A stretch of 64,000 bases of DNA from Ruminimicrobiellum sp045223915 (GTDB taxonomy: Bacteria; Elusimicrobiota; Endomicrobiia; Endomicrobiales; Endomicrobiaceae): positions 62,001 through 126,000 of the forward strand of contig JBGUZU010000034.1 in NCBI GenBank assembly GCA_045223915.1, read 5' to 3'. Of the stretch, positions 8,317 through 17,772 are shown piece by piece; position 1 is the stretch's first letter; every line of letters starts with the position of its first letter. A program made the position numbers and the translations under genes. Under the pieces are notes generated by a model that saw nothing but the letters and a program-made list of their open reading frames with translations, searched no databases and was not told the origin of the DNA.

Positions 8317-9315
8317 TTACTTTGCTGCTTGTTCAACTGCAACAGCTACTGCTACCGATGCACCTACCATCGGGTTATTACCCATACCGATAAGTCCCAT
8401 CATTTCTACGTGTGCTGGAACGGAAGATGAACCTGCAAACTGTGCATCTCCGTGCATTCTTCCCATAGTATCTGTCATACCGTAAGAAGCAGGACCTGCA
8501 GCCATATTATCAGGATGCAATGTTCTTCCCGTACCACCGCCGGAAGCTACTGAAAAGTATTTTTTACCGTTTTCTATAGCCCATTTCTTATATGTTCCTG
8601 CAACCGGGTGTTGGAATCTTGTAGGGTTTGTAGAATTTCCGGTAATGGAAACATCTACACCTTCATGTATCATTATAGCAACACCTTCTGAAACATCATC
8701 TGCTCCGTAACATTTAACTTTTGCTTTATCTCCATCGGAGAAAGCTTTTTCGCTTACTATATTTAATTTACCGGTATGATAATCATATTCCGTTTCAACA
8801 GCGGTAAAACCGTTAATTCTTGAAATAATGTAAGCGGCATCTTTACCTAAACCGTTAAGAATAACTCTCAAAGGTTCTTTTCTTACTTTGTTTGCCGTTC
8901 TTGCGATACCGATAGCACCTTCTGCTGCTGCAAAAGATTCGTGACCTGCCAAGAAACAGAAACATTTCGTTTCTTCTCTAAGTAACATTGCTGCCAAGTT
9001 TCCGTGACCTAAACCTACAGCTCTCTGGTCTGCAACGGAACCCGGAATACAAAATGCTTGAAGTCCGATACCGATTAATTCAGCGGCTTTAGATGCTGTT
9101 TTTGCACCTTCTTTTATTGCTATTGCTGCACCTAAAGTGTATGCCCAAACAGCATTTTCAAATGCTATTTGTTGAACACCTTTAACTATAGCTTCAACAT
9201 CAATACCTTTTGAAGCACAAATTGCTTTTGCATCTTCCAAATCTTTTATGCCGTACTTTTTCATACATGCATTTATTTTATCTATTCTTCTTTCATATCC
9301 TTCAAATGTAACCAT
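8317..9315 (-). CDS. GGGtGRT family protein, function unknown
   Basis: Matches the family named after its GGGtGRT motif, present here as GGGTGRTLHPDN near residue 262. Other conserved-looking stretches are FCIPGSVADQRAVGLGHGNL (near residue 88), CFCFLAGHESFAAAEGAIG (near 115) and QFAGSSSVPAHVEMMGLIGM near the C-terminus. 332 residues, soluble, no signal peptide. No reaction is established for the family. It lies 78 bases downstream of a NifU-like gene on the same strand, an arrangement common for this family, which hints at an iron-sulfur-linked task; that is inference only. Confidence 0.85.
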   Translation of the reverse strand: MVTFEGYERRIDKINACMKKYGIKDLEDAKAICASKGIDVEAIVKGVQQIAFENAVWAYTLGAAIAIKEGAKTASKAAELIGIGLQAFCIPGSVADQRAVGLGHGNLAAMLLREETKCFCFLAGHESFAAAEGAIGIARTANKVRKEPLRVILNGLGKDAAYIISRINGFTAVETEYDYHTGKLNIVSEKAFSDGDKAKVKCYGADDVSEGVAIMIHEGVDVSITGNSTNPTRFQHPVAGTYKKWAIENGKKYFSVASGGGTGRTLHPDNMAAGPASYGMTDTMGRMHGDAQFAGSSSVPAHVEMMGLIGMGNNPMVGASVAVAVAVEQAAK

Positions 9316-9341
9316 ATTTCACTCCGTTTATTTAATTGTTT

Positions 9342-9390
9342 TACTCTTACTTACTTCCAATCTTCAAATCATCCAATCTTCTAATCTTCC
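9342..9390 (-). repeat. 8-bp-period array between the NifU-like and GGGtGRT genes
   Basis: Read on the minus strand the stretch runs as octamers GAAGATTA, GAAGATTG, GATGATTT, GAAGATTG, GAAGTAAG and TAAGAGTA. This is the same degenerate unit as in the other intergenic arrays. It starts just after the stop of the NifU-like gene and lies upstream of the GGGtGRT gene. Only one arm is present. Confidence 0.7.
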
Positions 9391-9393
9391 AAA

Positions 9394-10092
9394 TTATTCG
9401 TGTCTTGGGTTGATTTTCTTAACTGCTTCGTTAAATCTTCCGTAAGTTCCGGTATTTTTTTCTAAAGCTTCTTTAGGATCCATACCTTTTCTTATGGCTT
9501 CCATCATTTTACCGATATGAACATATTTGTAACCGATAACTTCGGAATTTTTATCTAAACCGATCTCTAATACATAACCTTCTGCCATTTCCAAGTATCT
9601 GACACCTTTTTCTTTTGTGCTGTACATTGTTCCGACTTGAGATCTTAAACCTTTACCCAAATCTTCAAGACCTGCTCCGACAGGAAGTCCGTTTTCCGAA
9701 AAAGCGGTTTGAGTTCTTCCGTAAACTATTTGTAAGAAAAGTTCTCTCATTGCGGTATTGATTGCATCGCAAACCAAATCGGAGTTCAATGCTTCAAGCA
9801 ATGTTTTACCTGATAAAACTTCTGCTGCCATTGCTGCAGAATGTGTCATTCCGGAACAGCCTAATGTTTCAACAAGAGCTTCTTCAATTATACCGTTTTT
9901 AACGTTAAGTGTAAGTTTGCAAGCTCCTTGTTGCGGTGCACACCAACCTACTCCGTGTGTTAATCCGCTGATGTCTGTTATTTCTTTTGCTTTTACCCAT
10001 TTACCTTCTTCAGGTATTGGTGCAGGACCATGTTTTGCACCTTTTGTTACAGGGCACATTTTTTTTACTTCTTCTGAACACATACAACTCAT
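9394..10092 (-). CDS. NifU-like iron-sulfur scaffold homologue paired with GGGtGRT protein
   Basis: 232 residues. The N-terminus is cysteine-rich (MSCMC, MCP). The central part resembles the NifU/IscU fold, with cysteines in GWCAPQQGACKLTL (about residues 49-62) and ETLGCSGMTHSAAMAAEVL (about 75-93); the latter is a typical NifU-like helix start. The C-terminal half (LEMAEGYVLEIGL, KYVHIGKMMEAIRKGMDP) is not part of classical NifU. It probably binds a cluster or metal. It is transcribed ahead of the GGGtGRT gene from a promoter facing pheA. Family assignment is good; function is unknown. Confidence 0.8.
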   Translation of the reverse strand: MSCMCSEEVKKMCPVTKGAKHGPAPIPEEGKWVKAKEITDISGLTHGVGWCAPQQGACKLTLNVKNGIIEEALVETLGCSGMTHSAAMAAEVLSGKTLLEALNSDLVCDAINTAMRELFLQIVYGRTQTAFSENGLPVGAGLEDLGKGLRSQVGTMYSTKEKGVRYLEMAEGYVLEIGLDKNSEVIGYKYVHIGKMMEAIRKGMDPKEALEKNTGTYGRFNEAVKKINPRHE

Positions 10093-10146
10093 TTTGCCAC
10101 CTCTTGTTTTTTATGCTTTGTGTTTTTTTATATTTAAAACTAATTG

Positions 10147-10176
10147 ATTTTACTAAAAAGCGGTGCTCTTTTGCAA
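10147..10176 (-). promoter_or_regulatory. Candidate promoter of the NifU-like/GGGtGRT pair
   Basis: On the minus strand TTGCAA (10176-10171), an 18-base spacer and TAAAAT (10152-10147). It lies back to back with the pheA promoter. Confidence 0.5.
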
Positions 10177-10191
10177 ATAGAAAATAAAATT

Positions 10192-10220
10192 TTGAAAAAA
10201 AGTTTTTATATTAGTATAAT
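10192..10220 (+). promoter_or_regulatory. Promoter of pheA
   Basis: TTGAAA (10192-10197), a 17-base spacer and TATAAT (10215-10220), 28 bases ahead of the ATG at 10249. Confidence 0.75.
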
Positions 10221-10248
10221 AATTGTCATATTTTTTACGGAAAGATAT

Positions 10249-11316
10249 ATGAAAAATAAAATTTTACAATATAGAACAAAAATAGATACCATCGATAAGA
10301 AAGTTTTGGATTTACTTAACGAGAGAGCTAAAATAGCTGTTGAAATAGGTAAAATAAAACAATCTTCATCGGCTGTTTATGTTCCCAGCAGAGAAACGGA
10401 AGTAATAAATAATCTCATAAAAAACAATAAAGGTCCTTTAAGTAAACAGGATATTTCAGGTATATACAGAGAAATTATCAGTGTTTGCAGAGGAATGGAA
10501 TCTAAATTGAAGGTTTCATATTTGGGACCTAAAGCAACGTTCAGTTATCAGGCAAGTTTAAAATTGTTTGGTTTAAAAGCGGATTTTATTCCGATAAAAA
10601 GATTGGCGGATGTTATAGAAGAAGTTGAAAAACAAAGAGCCGATTATGCCGTTGTTCCTATAGAAAATTCAAATGAAGGTTCGGTAAATACAACTTTGGA
10701 TGAACTCGTCGATACAAATTTGAAAGTTGTAAACGAAATAAATATGAGAATATCTCATTGCCTTTTATCCAAGACGAAACTTGAAAATATTAAAGTTGTA
10801 TATTCTCATCATCAGGCAATATCTCAATGCAGCAATTGGTTACATAAGAATTTGCCCGATGCGGAAATATTTCCCGTAAATTCCACCGCACAAGCGGCAC
10901 AGCTTGCTTCAAAAAATTCTAAAGCTGCAGCTATCTCTTCGGAGGTTGCGGCACAGATTTATAATTTAAATATACTCGTTAAATCAATTGAAGACAGTAA
11001 AGATAATTGGACAAGATTTTTTGTTTTGGGGCACGATATATCAAGTAAAACAGGTAAAGATAAAACCAGTATAATTTTTACCATTAAAGATAAAGTTAAT
11101 ACGTTATATAACATTTTGTCGGAATTCAGTAAAAACAAGATAAACTTAACAAAAATCGAGTCAAGACCCACGAAGAAAAAAGTTTGGCAATATATTTTCT
11201 TTATAGACTTTGAAGGCCATGTAAGTGATAAAAAAGTTATAGATACACTTGAAAAAATAAAAGAACATTGTATATTTTTAAAAGTTTTGGGTTCATACCC
11301 GAAATCCGATTTATAA
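10249..11316 (+). CDS. pheA: Bifunctional chorismate mutase / prephenate dehydratase
   Basis: Converts chorismate to prephenate and then phenylpyruvate for phenylalanine synthesis. 355 residues. The N-terminal AroQ mutase helices (KIDTIDKKVLDLLNERAKIAVEIGKIK) fill about residues 8-85, the dehydratase domain begins at VSYLGPKATFSYQA (about 91) and contains PIENSNEGSVNTTLDEL and the TRFFVLG motif (about 257), and the ACT domain starts near residue 275 with the ESRPTKKKVWQYIFF stretch that binds phenylalanine. The start at 10249 is chosen because codons upstream of it overlap the promoter. hisC follows 13 bases later, so an aminotransferase for the same pathway may be made with it. Confidence 0.95.
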   Translation: MKNKILQYRTKIDTIDKKVLDLLNERAKIAVEIGKIKQSSSAVYVPSRETEVINNLIKNNKGPLSKQDISGIYREIISVCRGMESKLKVSYLGPKATFSYQASLKLFGLKADFIPIKRLADVIEEVEKQRADYAVVPIENSNEGSVNTTLDELVDTNLKVVNEINMRISHCLLSKTKLENIKVVYSHHQAISQCSNWLHKNLPDAEIFPVNSTAQAAQLASKNSKAAAISSEVAAQIYNLNILVKSIEDSKDNWTRFFVLGHDISSKTGKDKTSIIFTIKDKVNTLYNILSEFSKNKINLTKIESRPTKKKVWQYIFFIDFEGHVSDKKVIDTLEKIKEHCIFLKVLGSYPKSDL

Positions 11317-11329
11317 TTAGGAGAATAAA

Positions 11330-12460
11330 ATGGGAAAATTTGATGCAGGAAAATTGGCAAGATCAGTTTGTAAAACTTTTCAACCTTATGTTGCAGGTAA
11401 ACCGATAGAAACTTTGAAAAGAGAACTCGGCTTAAAACACATAATAAAAATAGCTTCAAACGAAAATCCGTTAGGTCCTTCCAAAAAAGCAATTAAAGCA
11501 ATGAAAGATGTTGCGGATAAAGTTTATTTTTATCCTGATTTTAATTCAACGGAACTTAAGACGGCACTTGCAAAACACTATAAATTAAAAATCAATAATA
11601 TTATTGTAGGTTGCGGTTCCGATGAACTTATAGAAATTATTGCAAGAGCATATTTTAATCCCGAAGATGAAATTGTTATCTCAAAATATTCCTTTACAAG
11701 ATATCAAATGGCAGTAAAGTTGATGAATGCAAAGGAAGTTGTTGTTCCGATGAAAGAAGGTTTTGTTCACGATTTAAAAGCTATGGCAAAAGCATGTACA
11801 AAAAATACAAAAGCCGTATTTATTACAAATCCTAACAATCCTACCGGAACATACAACACAAAAAAAGAATTTGAAGAATTTTTAAAAGCACTTCCTTTAA
11901 ACAAATACGGAGTAAAACCGTTGGTTATTTCCGATGAAGCATATTGTGAATTTGCTTCATATAAGAAAGATTTTCCTGATACATTAAAATATTTGGCAAA
12001 AAATCCCAACTTAATAATACTTAGAACTTTTTCAAAAATTTATGCTATGGCAGGTGCAAGAGTAGGTTACGGTTTGGTAAGTGAAACCGTATCAGATTAT
12101 ATTGAAAGAATAAGACCTCCTTTTAATGTAAACAAATTTGCACAGGCAGGAGCAATAGCAAGTTTAAACGATAAATCTCAAGTTAAAAGAAGTGTTGCGC
12201 ATGTAAGAAAAGAATTTAAGTTTATTTTTGCTGCACTTAAGAAAATGGGAATTAAATATGTAGATTCCGTAGGAAACTTTTTCTTAATGTCTGTAGCACC
12301 GTTTAAAGGTAAACAAGTATTCCAAGATATGTTGAAAGAAGGTGTGATTATAAGAGCAATGGATGAATATGAGTTATATGATTATGTGAGAGTTACAGTG
12401 GGAACAAGAAAAGAAAACGAACTTTTCTTAAAGAAAATAAAAAAAGTATTAAAAAAATAA
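11330..12460 (+). CDS. hisC: Histidinol-phosphate / aromatic aminotransferase
   Basis: PLP enzyme of fold type I, 376 residues. It shows ASNENPLGPS near residue 45 (substrate phosphate loop), FITNPNNPTGT near residue 164, the ISDEAYCEF aspartate near residue 200 and the PLP lysine in RTFSKIYAMAGARVGYG near residue 234. HisC enzymes often also transaminate aromatic keto acids. The neighbour is pheA, 13 bases upstream, and no other his gene is present, so use as a phenylalanine/tyrosine transaminase is likely. AGGAG precedes the ATG. Confidence 0.88.
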   Translation: MGKFDAGKLARSVCKTFQPYVAGKPIETLKRELGLKHIIKIASNENPLGPSKKAIKAMKDVADKVYFYPDFNSTELKTALAKHYKLKINNIIVGCGSDELIEIIARAYFNPEDEIVISKYSFTRYQMAVKLMNAKEVVVPMKEGFVHDLKAMAKACTKNTKAVFITNPNNPTGTYNTKKEFEEFLKALPLNKYGVKPLVISDEAYCEFASYKKDFPDTLKYLAKNPNLIILRTFSKIYAMAGARVGYGLVSETVSDYIERIRPPFNVNKFAQAGAIASLNDKSQVKRSVAHVRKEFKFIFAALKKMGIKYVDSVGNFFLMSVAPFKGKQVFQDMLKEGVIIRAMDEYELYDYVRVTVGTRKENELFLKKIKKVLKK

Positions 12461-12469
12461 TTCTTTAGG

Positions 12470-12498
12470 TTGACACAATTTTTAGTAATTGTTAAAAT
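12470..12498 (+). promoter_or_regulatory. Promoter of ppdK
   Basis: TTGACA (12470-12475), a 17-base spacer and TAAAAT (12493-12498). The gene also has a strong TAAGGAGA ribosome-binding site, which suggests high expression. Confidence 0.8.
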
Positions 12499-12555
12499 CT
12501 TTAAGATTATTAGTGATATTTTTATATCCAATAAAATAAAGTAAGGAGATGAAGT

Positions 12556-15285
12556 ATGGCGAAATTTGTGTATTCGTTCGGTGGCGGAAAAGCAGATGGT
12601 AATGGCAGTATGAGAAATCTTCTGGGCGGAAAAGGTGCTAACCTTGCAGAAATGGCAGGAAAAGTAAAGCTTCCTGTTCCTCCGGGATTTACAATTACAA
12701 CAGAAGTTTGTACATATTACTATGACCACAAAAAAACTTATCCTAAGGAACTTGAAAAACAAGTTGCAACAGCTTTGAAAGCAGTTGAAAAAATTATGGG
12801 TAAGAAATTCGGAGATCCAAAAGATCCTCTTTTAGTATCCGTAAGATCAGGCGCAAGAGCTTCAATGCCCGGTATGATGGAAACGGTTTTGAATGTTGGT
12901 CTTACCTCAAAAACACTCCCCGGTTTAATTGCAAAAACTAAAAACGAAAGATTCGCTTATGATGCATATAGAAGACTTATCATGATGTATTCCGATGTTG
13001 TTATGGAAAAATCTGCAGGTATTGAACCGGCAGACGATATGGGCATCAGAAAACAACTTGAAAGAGTTATGGACAAAGCTAAAAAAGCTAAAGGTGTAAC
13101 AAAAGATACGGAACTCGATGCAAACGATTTGAAAAAACTTTGTGAAGAGTTCAAAAAAGTAGTTAAAAAAGTTTTAGGTAAAGAATTCCCTGATGATCCG
13201 ATGAAACAACTTTGGGGTGGAATCGGAGCAGTATTTGCATCATGGAACGGAAAAAGAGCTATTGCTTACAGAAAAATCGAAGGTATTCCTGAAGATTGGG
13301 GAACTGCAGTAAATGTTCAAACCATGGTGTTCGGTAACATGGGTGATACTTCCGCAACAGGTGTTGCTTTCACAAGAAACCCCGGAAACGGAGATGCACA
13401 TTTCTATGGTGAATATCTTATAAATGCACAAGGTGAAGACGTTGTTGCAGGTATAAGAACACCGGCTTCTATTAACGAAGCAACAAAAACAGAACAAAAC
13501 AAAGGCGAAGTATCTCTTGAAAAGTTTATGCCTAAAGTTTATAAAGAACTTGACGGAATACAGAAAAAACTTGAAAAACATTACAGAGATATGCTTGATA
13601 TAGAGTTCACAATTCAAGAAGGTAAATTGTGGATGTTACAGTGCAGAGTTGGAAAGAGAAACGGTCCTGCTGCAGTTAAGATGGCAATGGATATGGTAAA
13701 AGAAAAACTCATTACAAAAGAAGAAGCTGTATTGAGAGTTTCTCCTGCACAATTAGATGAATTGTTACATCCTATTATAGATCCTAAAGCTGAAAAAGGT
13801 GCAAAAGTTTTGGCAAAAGGTCTTCCTGCAGGTCCCGGAGGAGCAAACGGTCAAATCGTATTTTCAGCTGAAGATGCAGTAGCATGGAACAAAAAAGGTA
13901 AAAAAGTTATTCTCGTTAGAGAAGAAACAAACCCTGAAGATGTTGAAGGTATGAGAGCTGCTCAAGCTGTTCTTACTGCAAGAGGCGGTATGACCTCACA
14001 CGCTGCACTTGTTGCAAGAGGATGGGGAAAATGCTGTATAGTAGGTTGCGCTGATATCAGTGTTGATTTAGCAAAGAAAACAATGACAATCGGTGATAAG
14101 AAATTTAAAGAAGGCGATTATATAACTCTTAACGGAACGAAAGGTTTTGTTTATAATGGAGCATTGGCAATGGTTGACGGCACCAAGAACAAAATCTTGA
14201 ACGATTTCTTAAAAGTTTGTGATTCTATAAGAAGATTAAAAATCAGAACAAATGCAGATAACCCTGCAGATGCAAAGAAAGCAAGAGAATTCGGTGCAGA
14301 AGGTATCGGCCTTTTCAGAACAGAACATATGTTCTATGGTGAAAATTCGGAAAAACCTTTATTTGCATTAAGAAAAATGATTGCTTCAGCAACAACTGAA
14401 GAAAGAAAGAAAGCTTTGGATGAAATGTTCCCGTTTATGAAATCCAGTATTAAAGGAACAATGGAAGCCATGGACGGATATGCAGTAACGATCAGATTGT
14501 TGGATCCACCGTTACACGAATTTATTCCAAGAGAAAAAGCTCAACAAGAAATAATTGCTAAGAGCTTAAAGATTTCTTTGGATGAATTCAGATCAAGAGC
14601 AGATGCTCTTCACGAATCTAACCCTATGATGGGTCACAGAGGAGTAAGACTTGGTGTTACATATCCTGAAATAACGGAATATCAAGTAAGAGCTATATTT
14701 GAAGTTGCAGTTGAACTTTTAAAGAAAGGCAAAAAAGTTCATCCTGAAATAATGGTTCCTGTTGTATGTACGGAAAACGAATTGAAACTTCAAAAAGCCA
14801 TAGTTGAAAAAGTTCATGCTGAAGTTTTGAAAAAAGCAAAAATTAAAAAATTAGATTACTCTTTCGGTACAATGATAGAAATTCCAAGAGCAGCATTAAC
14901 AGCAGATAAGTTAGCAAATGTTGCAGAATTCTTCTCATTCGGTACAAACGATTTAACACAAATGAGTTTCGGATTCTCAAGAGATGATGTTGGTGCTTTC
15001 TTGGGTGACTATCAAGAAAAGAAAATCATTCCTGCAGATCCTTTCCAAACAATAGACCAGGAAGGTGTTGGTCAATTGATTAAGATGGGTCTTGAGAAAG
15101 GAAGAAGTGTAAGAAAAGGTATGAAAATCGGTATATGCGGAGAACACGGCGGAGAACCTAAATCCGTAGAATTCTGCAATGCTATCGGAATGACATACGT
15201 TTCTTGCTCACCTTTCAGAGTACCTATAGCAAGACTTGCAGCAGCACAAGCAGTTGCAAAAGAAAAAGTAGCAAAGAAGAAATAA
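12556..15285 (+). CDS. ppdK: Pyruvate, phosphate dikinase
   Basis: Interconverts pyruvate, ATP and phosphate with PEP, AMP and PPi in the cytoplasm; in anaerobes it often runs toward pyruvate with PPi. 909 residues. The N-terminal ATP-grasp domain opens with GGKGANLAEMAG (about residue 25) and contains VSVRSGARASMPGMMETVLN (about 95). The phosphohistidine domain has LTARGGMTSHAALVARGWGK with the swivelling His near residue 482. The C-terminal PEP domain has GLFRTEHMFY (about 588), LDPPLHEF, MGHRGVRLG and FSFGTNDLTQM (about 796), and the catalytic cysteine in KIGICGEHGG (about 858). It is monocistronic with its own promoter and terminator. Confidence 0.98.
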   Translation: MAKFVYSFGGGKADGNGSMRNLLGGKGANLAEMAGKVKLPVPPGFTITTEVCTYYYDHKKTYPKELEKQVATALKAVEKIMGKKFGDPKDPLLVSVRSGARASMPGMMETVLNVGLTSKTLPGLIAKTKNERFAYDAYRRLIMMYSDVVMEKSAGIEPADDMGIRKQLERVMDKAKKAKGVTKDTELDANDLKKLCEEFKKVVKKVLGKEFPDDPMKQLWGGIGAVFASWNGKRAIAYRKIEGIPEDWGTAVNVQTMVFGNMGDTSATGVAFTRNPGNGDAHFYGEYLINAQGEDVVAGIRTPASINEATKTEQNKGEVSLEKFMPKVYKELDGIQKKLEKHYRDMLDIEFTIQEGKLWMLQCRVGKRNGPAAVKMAMDMVKEKLITKEEAVLRVSPAQLDELLHPIIDPKAEKGAKVLAKGLPAGPGGANGQIVFSAEDAVAWNKKGKKVILVREETNPEDVEGMRAAQAVLTARGGMTSHAALVARGWGKCCIVGCADISVDLAKKTMTIGDKKFKEGDYITLNGTKGFVYNGALAMVDGTKNKILNDFLKVCDSIRRLKIRTNADNPADAKKAREFGAEGIGLFRTEHMFYGENSEKPLFALRKMIASATTEERKKALDEMFPFMKSSIKGTMEAMDGYAVTIRLLDPPLHEFIPREKAQQEIIAKSLKISLDEFRSRADALHESNPMMGHRGVRLGVTYPEITEYQVRAIFEVAVELLKKGKKVHPEIMVPVVCTENELKLQKAIVEKVHAEVLKKAKIKKLDYSFGTMIEIPRAALTADKLANVAEFFSFGTNDLTQMSFGFSRDDVGAFLGDYQEKKIIPADPFQTIDQEGVGQLIKMGLEKGRSVRKGMKIGICGEHGGEPKSVEFCNAIGMTYVSCSPFRVPIARLAAAQAVAKEKVAKKK

Positions 15286-15314
15286 GATAAATAGGTATTT
15301 ATAATCTAAATAAA

Positions 15315-15347
15315 AATCGGGTTGGTGGCAATCCTACCAACCCGATT
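15315..15347 (+). terminator. Terminator-like hairpin after ppdK
   Basis: AATCGGGTTGGT (15315-15326) pairs perfectly with ACCAACCCGATT (15336-15347), 9-base loop. T-run is short. It ends 10 bases before the next ATG, so it may also limit translation of the OmpA-like gene. Confidence 0.75.
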
Positions 15348-15357
15348 GTTTAAGAAA

Positions 15358-16611
15358 ATGAAAAAAATAGTAAATTTGTTATTAGGATTGTTTATCTGTT
15401 TATCGATAAACACATATTTATGTGCTTCAAAAGAGCAAGAACCTTCTTTTATTGATGGAAGCGAGTTTGTTTCCGTTTCTTCAGATACTAAATTGTTCTC
15501 TCCGAATAATGATGGCTTTTTCGATACAATAACTTTTGAAATTTCTCTTTTACAGGAAAAATTAAAAATAAAAAATTGGCAGTTTGATATTATAAATACA
15601 CAATCGGATAAAGTTGTGTATTCTTTTTCCGGTCAAACAGAAATTCCAGAAAAATTGGTATGGAACGGTAAAGATACAAAAGGTAACTTCGTTGAAGGCA
15701 ACTTTAAATATGTTTTTACCGCATTAATAAATAAAAAGAACATAAAAATAGAACAATCCGATGAATTTATATCCGATATTACAGAACCGTATATATCTTT
15801 ATCTTCGTCGGCAGATACTATTTTGTTGGATAAAGAAAATAACAGATTTGTTAAAGATATCGTTTTTAATTTTGATATAGGTGACGAAAGTGATATTGAT
15901 AAATCAAAAACAAAGTTAGAGATATACAGCTTTAAGAATAAAGTTATAAAAGAGTGGAATTTCGGTATGTTTGATGAAATTCCTCAATCTGTTTCGTGGG
16001 ACGGTAAGGATGATATTTACGAGTTACTTGTTCCTGCTGGAGAATATAAGGTTGTTTTATCTGTAAGTGATATTGTAAATAATAAAGCTTCCTTAAGTAC
16101 AAACATAACAACTTTTGAACAAGTTTTAGGAAAAGTTTCCGAAATCGTTGTAAAAGAAGAACCGAGAGGTTTGGTGGTTAATTTATCAAGTAATATTTTA
16201 TTCTCATCCGGAAACAGTACTTTAAAATCCGAAGCGAAATCTTCTCTCGATGAAACCGTAAAACTTTTAAATGCTTATCCTGCAAACAAAGTCTTAATAG
16301 AAGGATATACTGATTCTACCGGTAATAAAGAAAAAAATCTTAAGTTATCTTATGATAGAGCTCAAGCAGTATATCTTTATTTTGTTCAAAACGGAATACC
16401 TGCAGAAAGATTAAGTGTGGTCGGTTACGGACAAGATAATCCTATTGCATCAAATAAAACAGCTAAAGGAAGAGCACAAAACAGAAGAGTAAATATTATA
16501 ATATTGAAATCACAAAACGAAGATGTAACAAATGATAATAATGAAAAAAACAGCTCGGATATAAAAGAAACGACAGAAGATTTGGAAAATATTGGTGTAA
16601 AAATAAATTGA
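15358..16611 (+). CDS. Secreted OmpA-family peptidoglycan-associated protein with FlgD-like domains
   Basis: 417 residues from the ATG at 15358, which begins a clear signal peptide (MKKIVNLLLGLFICLS, cleavage probably after YLCA). Two regions look like FlgD/gliding-motility type beta domains: TKLFSPNNDGFFDTITFEI (about residue 44) with WNGKDTKGN, and a second one with WDGKDDIYELLVPAGEYKVVL (about 210). The C-terminal OmpA/MotB domain (about residues 270-395) has GYTDSTGN, the LSYDRAQAVYLYF helix, GYGQDNPIASN and GRAQNRRVNI, which bind peptidoglycan. The last 25 residues are hydrophilic and Asn/Glu-rich. It likely links cell wall and outer membrane; the FadL-like gene follows 21 bases later. 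Confidence 0.9.
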   Translation: MKKIVNLLLGLFICLSINTYLCASKEQEPSFIDGSEFVSVSSDTKLFSPNNDGFFDTITFEISLLQEKLKIKNWQFDIINTQSDKVVYSFSGQTEIPEKLVWNGKDTKGNFVEGNFKYVFTALINKKNIKIEQSDEFISDITEPYISLSSSADTILLDKENNRFVKDIVFNFDIGDESDIDKSKTKLEIYSFKNKVIKEWNFGMFDEIPQSVSWDGKDDIYELLVPAGEYKVVLSVSDIVNNKASLSTNITTFEQVLGKVSEIVVKEEPRGLVVNLSSNILFSSGNSTLKSEAKSSLDETVKLLNAYPANKVLIEGYTDSTGNKEKNLKLSYDRAQAVYLYFVQNGIPAERLSVVGYGQDNPIASNKTAKGRAQNRRVNIIILKSQNEDVTNDNNEKNSSDIKETTEDLENIGVKIN

Positions 16612-16632
16612 AATATTTAGGAGAAACAAAAA

Positions 16633-17757
16633 ATGAAATTTAGGATGTTGGTCGCTTTAATCTTGGTTGCAGGTATTGCAACTATGTCTTATGCAAAAAG
16701 TCACTTTATTACACCCGGAGCAAGAGCAGGCGGTTACGGAACGGCTTTTTCAGCTGTAGCAGATGATTTAACCGCAATTTATTATAACCCTGCAGGTCTT
16801 GCTTATCAAACAAATACTCAGGTTATGGCATCACTATTTTATATTGATTATCCGGTAACGGCAAGTAGTAAGTATGATTTAGGTGCAGCTTATGGAGCCC
16901 CAGGTCTTCTTAAATCAGATAAATATTCCACAAATGCTGCGGTTCCTTTTATAGGTTTTTCTACAAAGTTTTTTTATGATTCCGTTATTGCCGCAGGTGT
17001 TTATGTTCTCGGCGGAGGCGGAGGAAAAGTTGAAGGTTTGCCTGCAGGTTTTAAAATAGAAGGGCAACAAAGTTATATGGTTTATAACATATCTTTGGCA
17101 AAACAAATCACCGAAAATTTTTCAATAGGTTTGGGCTTTGATGCAATTCAATTTCAAGATAAATTGGTTGTAAATGCATTAGGTATAGATTATAACAGAA
17201 GTGCTTTCGGATTTCAGGGAAATATCGGCTTTATGTATAAACCGTTAGAAAAACTATCTACGGCATTCGTTTTAAGAAGCGGATCTTATGTCGATGTTCC
17301 AAACGAGCCATATTCTTCAAATCCTTCATTTAGAAAAGAAGTTTGTTACCCGTTAACTTGGGAAATCGGTTTCGCTTACGATGTATTTGAAGATTTTACA
17401 TTTGCGGCATCTGTTTCTCAAAACAAAACTTCATGGACATCCGAAAGATATCAGGATATTTTTCAATACAGAGTCGGAACGGAATACAGAGCGACGGAAA
17501 AATTGGCATTGCATCTTGGTTTCTTCTCGGATCCTAACTTAATTAAAGATGAATACAGAAATACATATAGTTTAACAAATCTTGATATGTACAATATGAA
17601 ATATTTAACGTTAGGTGCAGAATATCAGTTTACGGAAGCTTTAAAAGTTGGTTTATCTTTCACACATTCTTTCACGAATCCGGTTACATATGACGGCATA
17701 ACATATAAATACGAAGTTAATTTAGGAAGATTTGATATAAGTTATAAATTTTTATAA
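16633..17757 (+). CDS. FadL/PorV-like outer membrane barrel protein
   Basis: 374 residues with a signal peptide (MKFRMLVALILVAGIATMSYA). After cleavage the GARAGGYGTAFSAVADDLTA and IYYNPAGLAY motifs, typical of FadL/OmpP1 and PorV/UPF0164-like proteins, lie near residues 30-60. The rest alternates polar and aromatic residues as in beta strands and ends in a terminal aromatic/Leu (ISYKFL), as outer membrane barrels do. A glycine run GGGGGK is near residue 127. It probably sits in the outer membrane and moves a hydrophobic ligand or serves a secretion system; substrate unknown. A close start-to-stop gap links it to the preceding OmpA-like gene. Confidence 0.85.
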   Translation: MKFRMLVALILVAGIATMSYAKSHFITPGARAGGYGTAFSAVADDLTAIYYNPAGLAYQTNTQVMASLFYIDYPVTASSKYDLGAAYGAPGLLKSDKYSTNAAVPFIGFSTKFFYDSVIAAGVYVLGGGGGKVEGLPAGFKIEGQQSYMVYNISLAKQITENFSIGLGFDAIQFQDKLVVNALGIDYNRSAFGFQGNIGFMYKPLEKLSTAFVLRSGSYVDVPNEPYSSNPSFRKEVCYPLTWEIGFAYDVFEDFTFAASVSQNKTSWTSERYQDIFQYRVGTEYRATEKLALHLGFFSDPNLIKDEYRNTYSLTNLDMYNMKYLTLGAEYQFTEALKVGLSFTHSFTNPVTYDGITYKYEVNLGRFDISYKFL

Positions 17758-17772
17758 TAAAAGAGGGAAAAA

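Noticed and set aside
13240..13617. 125-codon open frame opposite ppdK
   Set aside because: Antisense to a conserved enzyme, with Phe/Cys/Ser-rich composition expected of a reverse-frame artefact.
15322..15357. Upstream GTG-type start of the OmpA-like gene
   Set aside because: It lies inside the ppdK terminator hairpin, and the added residues would precede a normal signal peptide.
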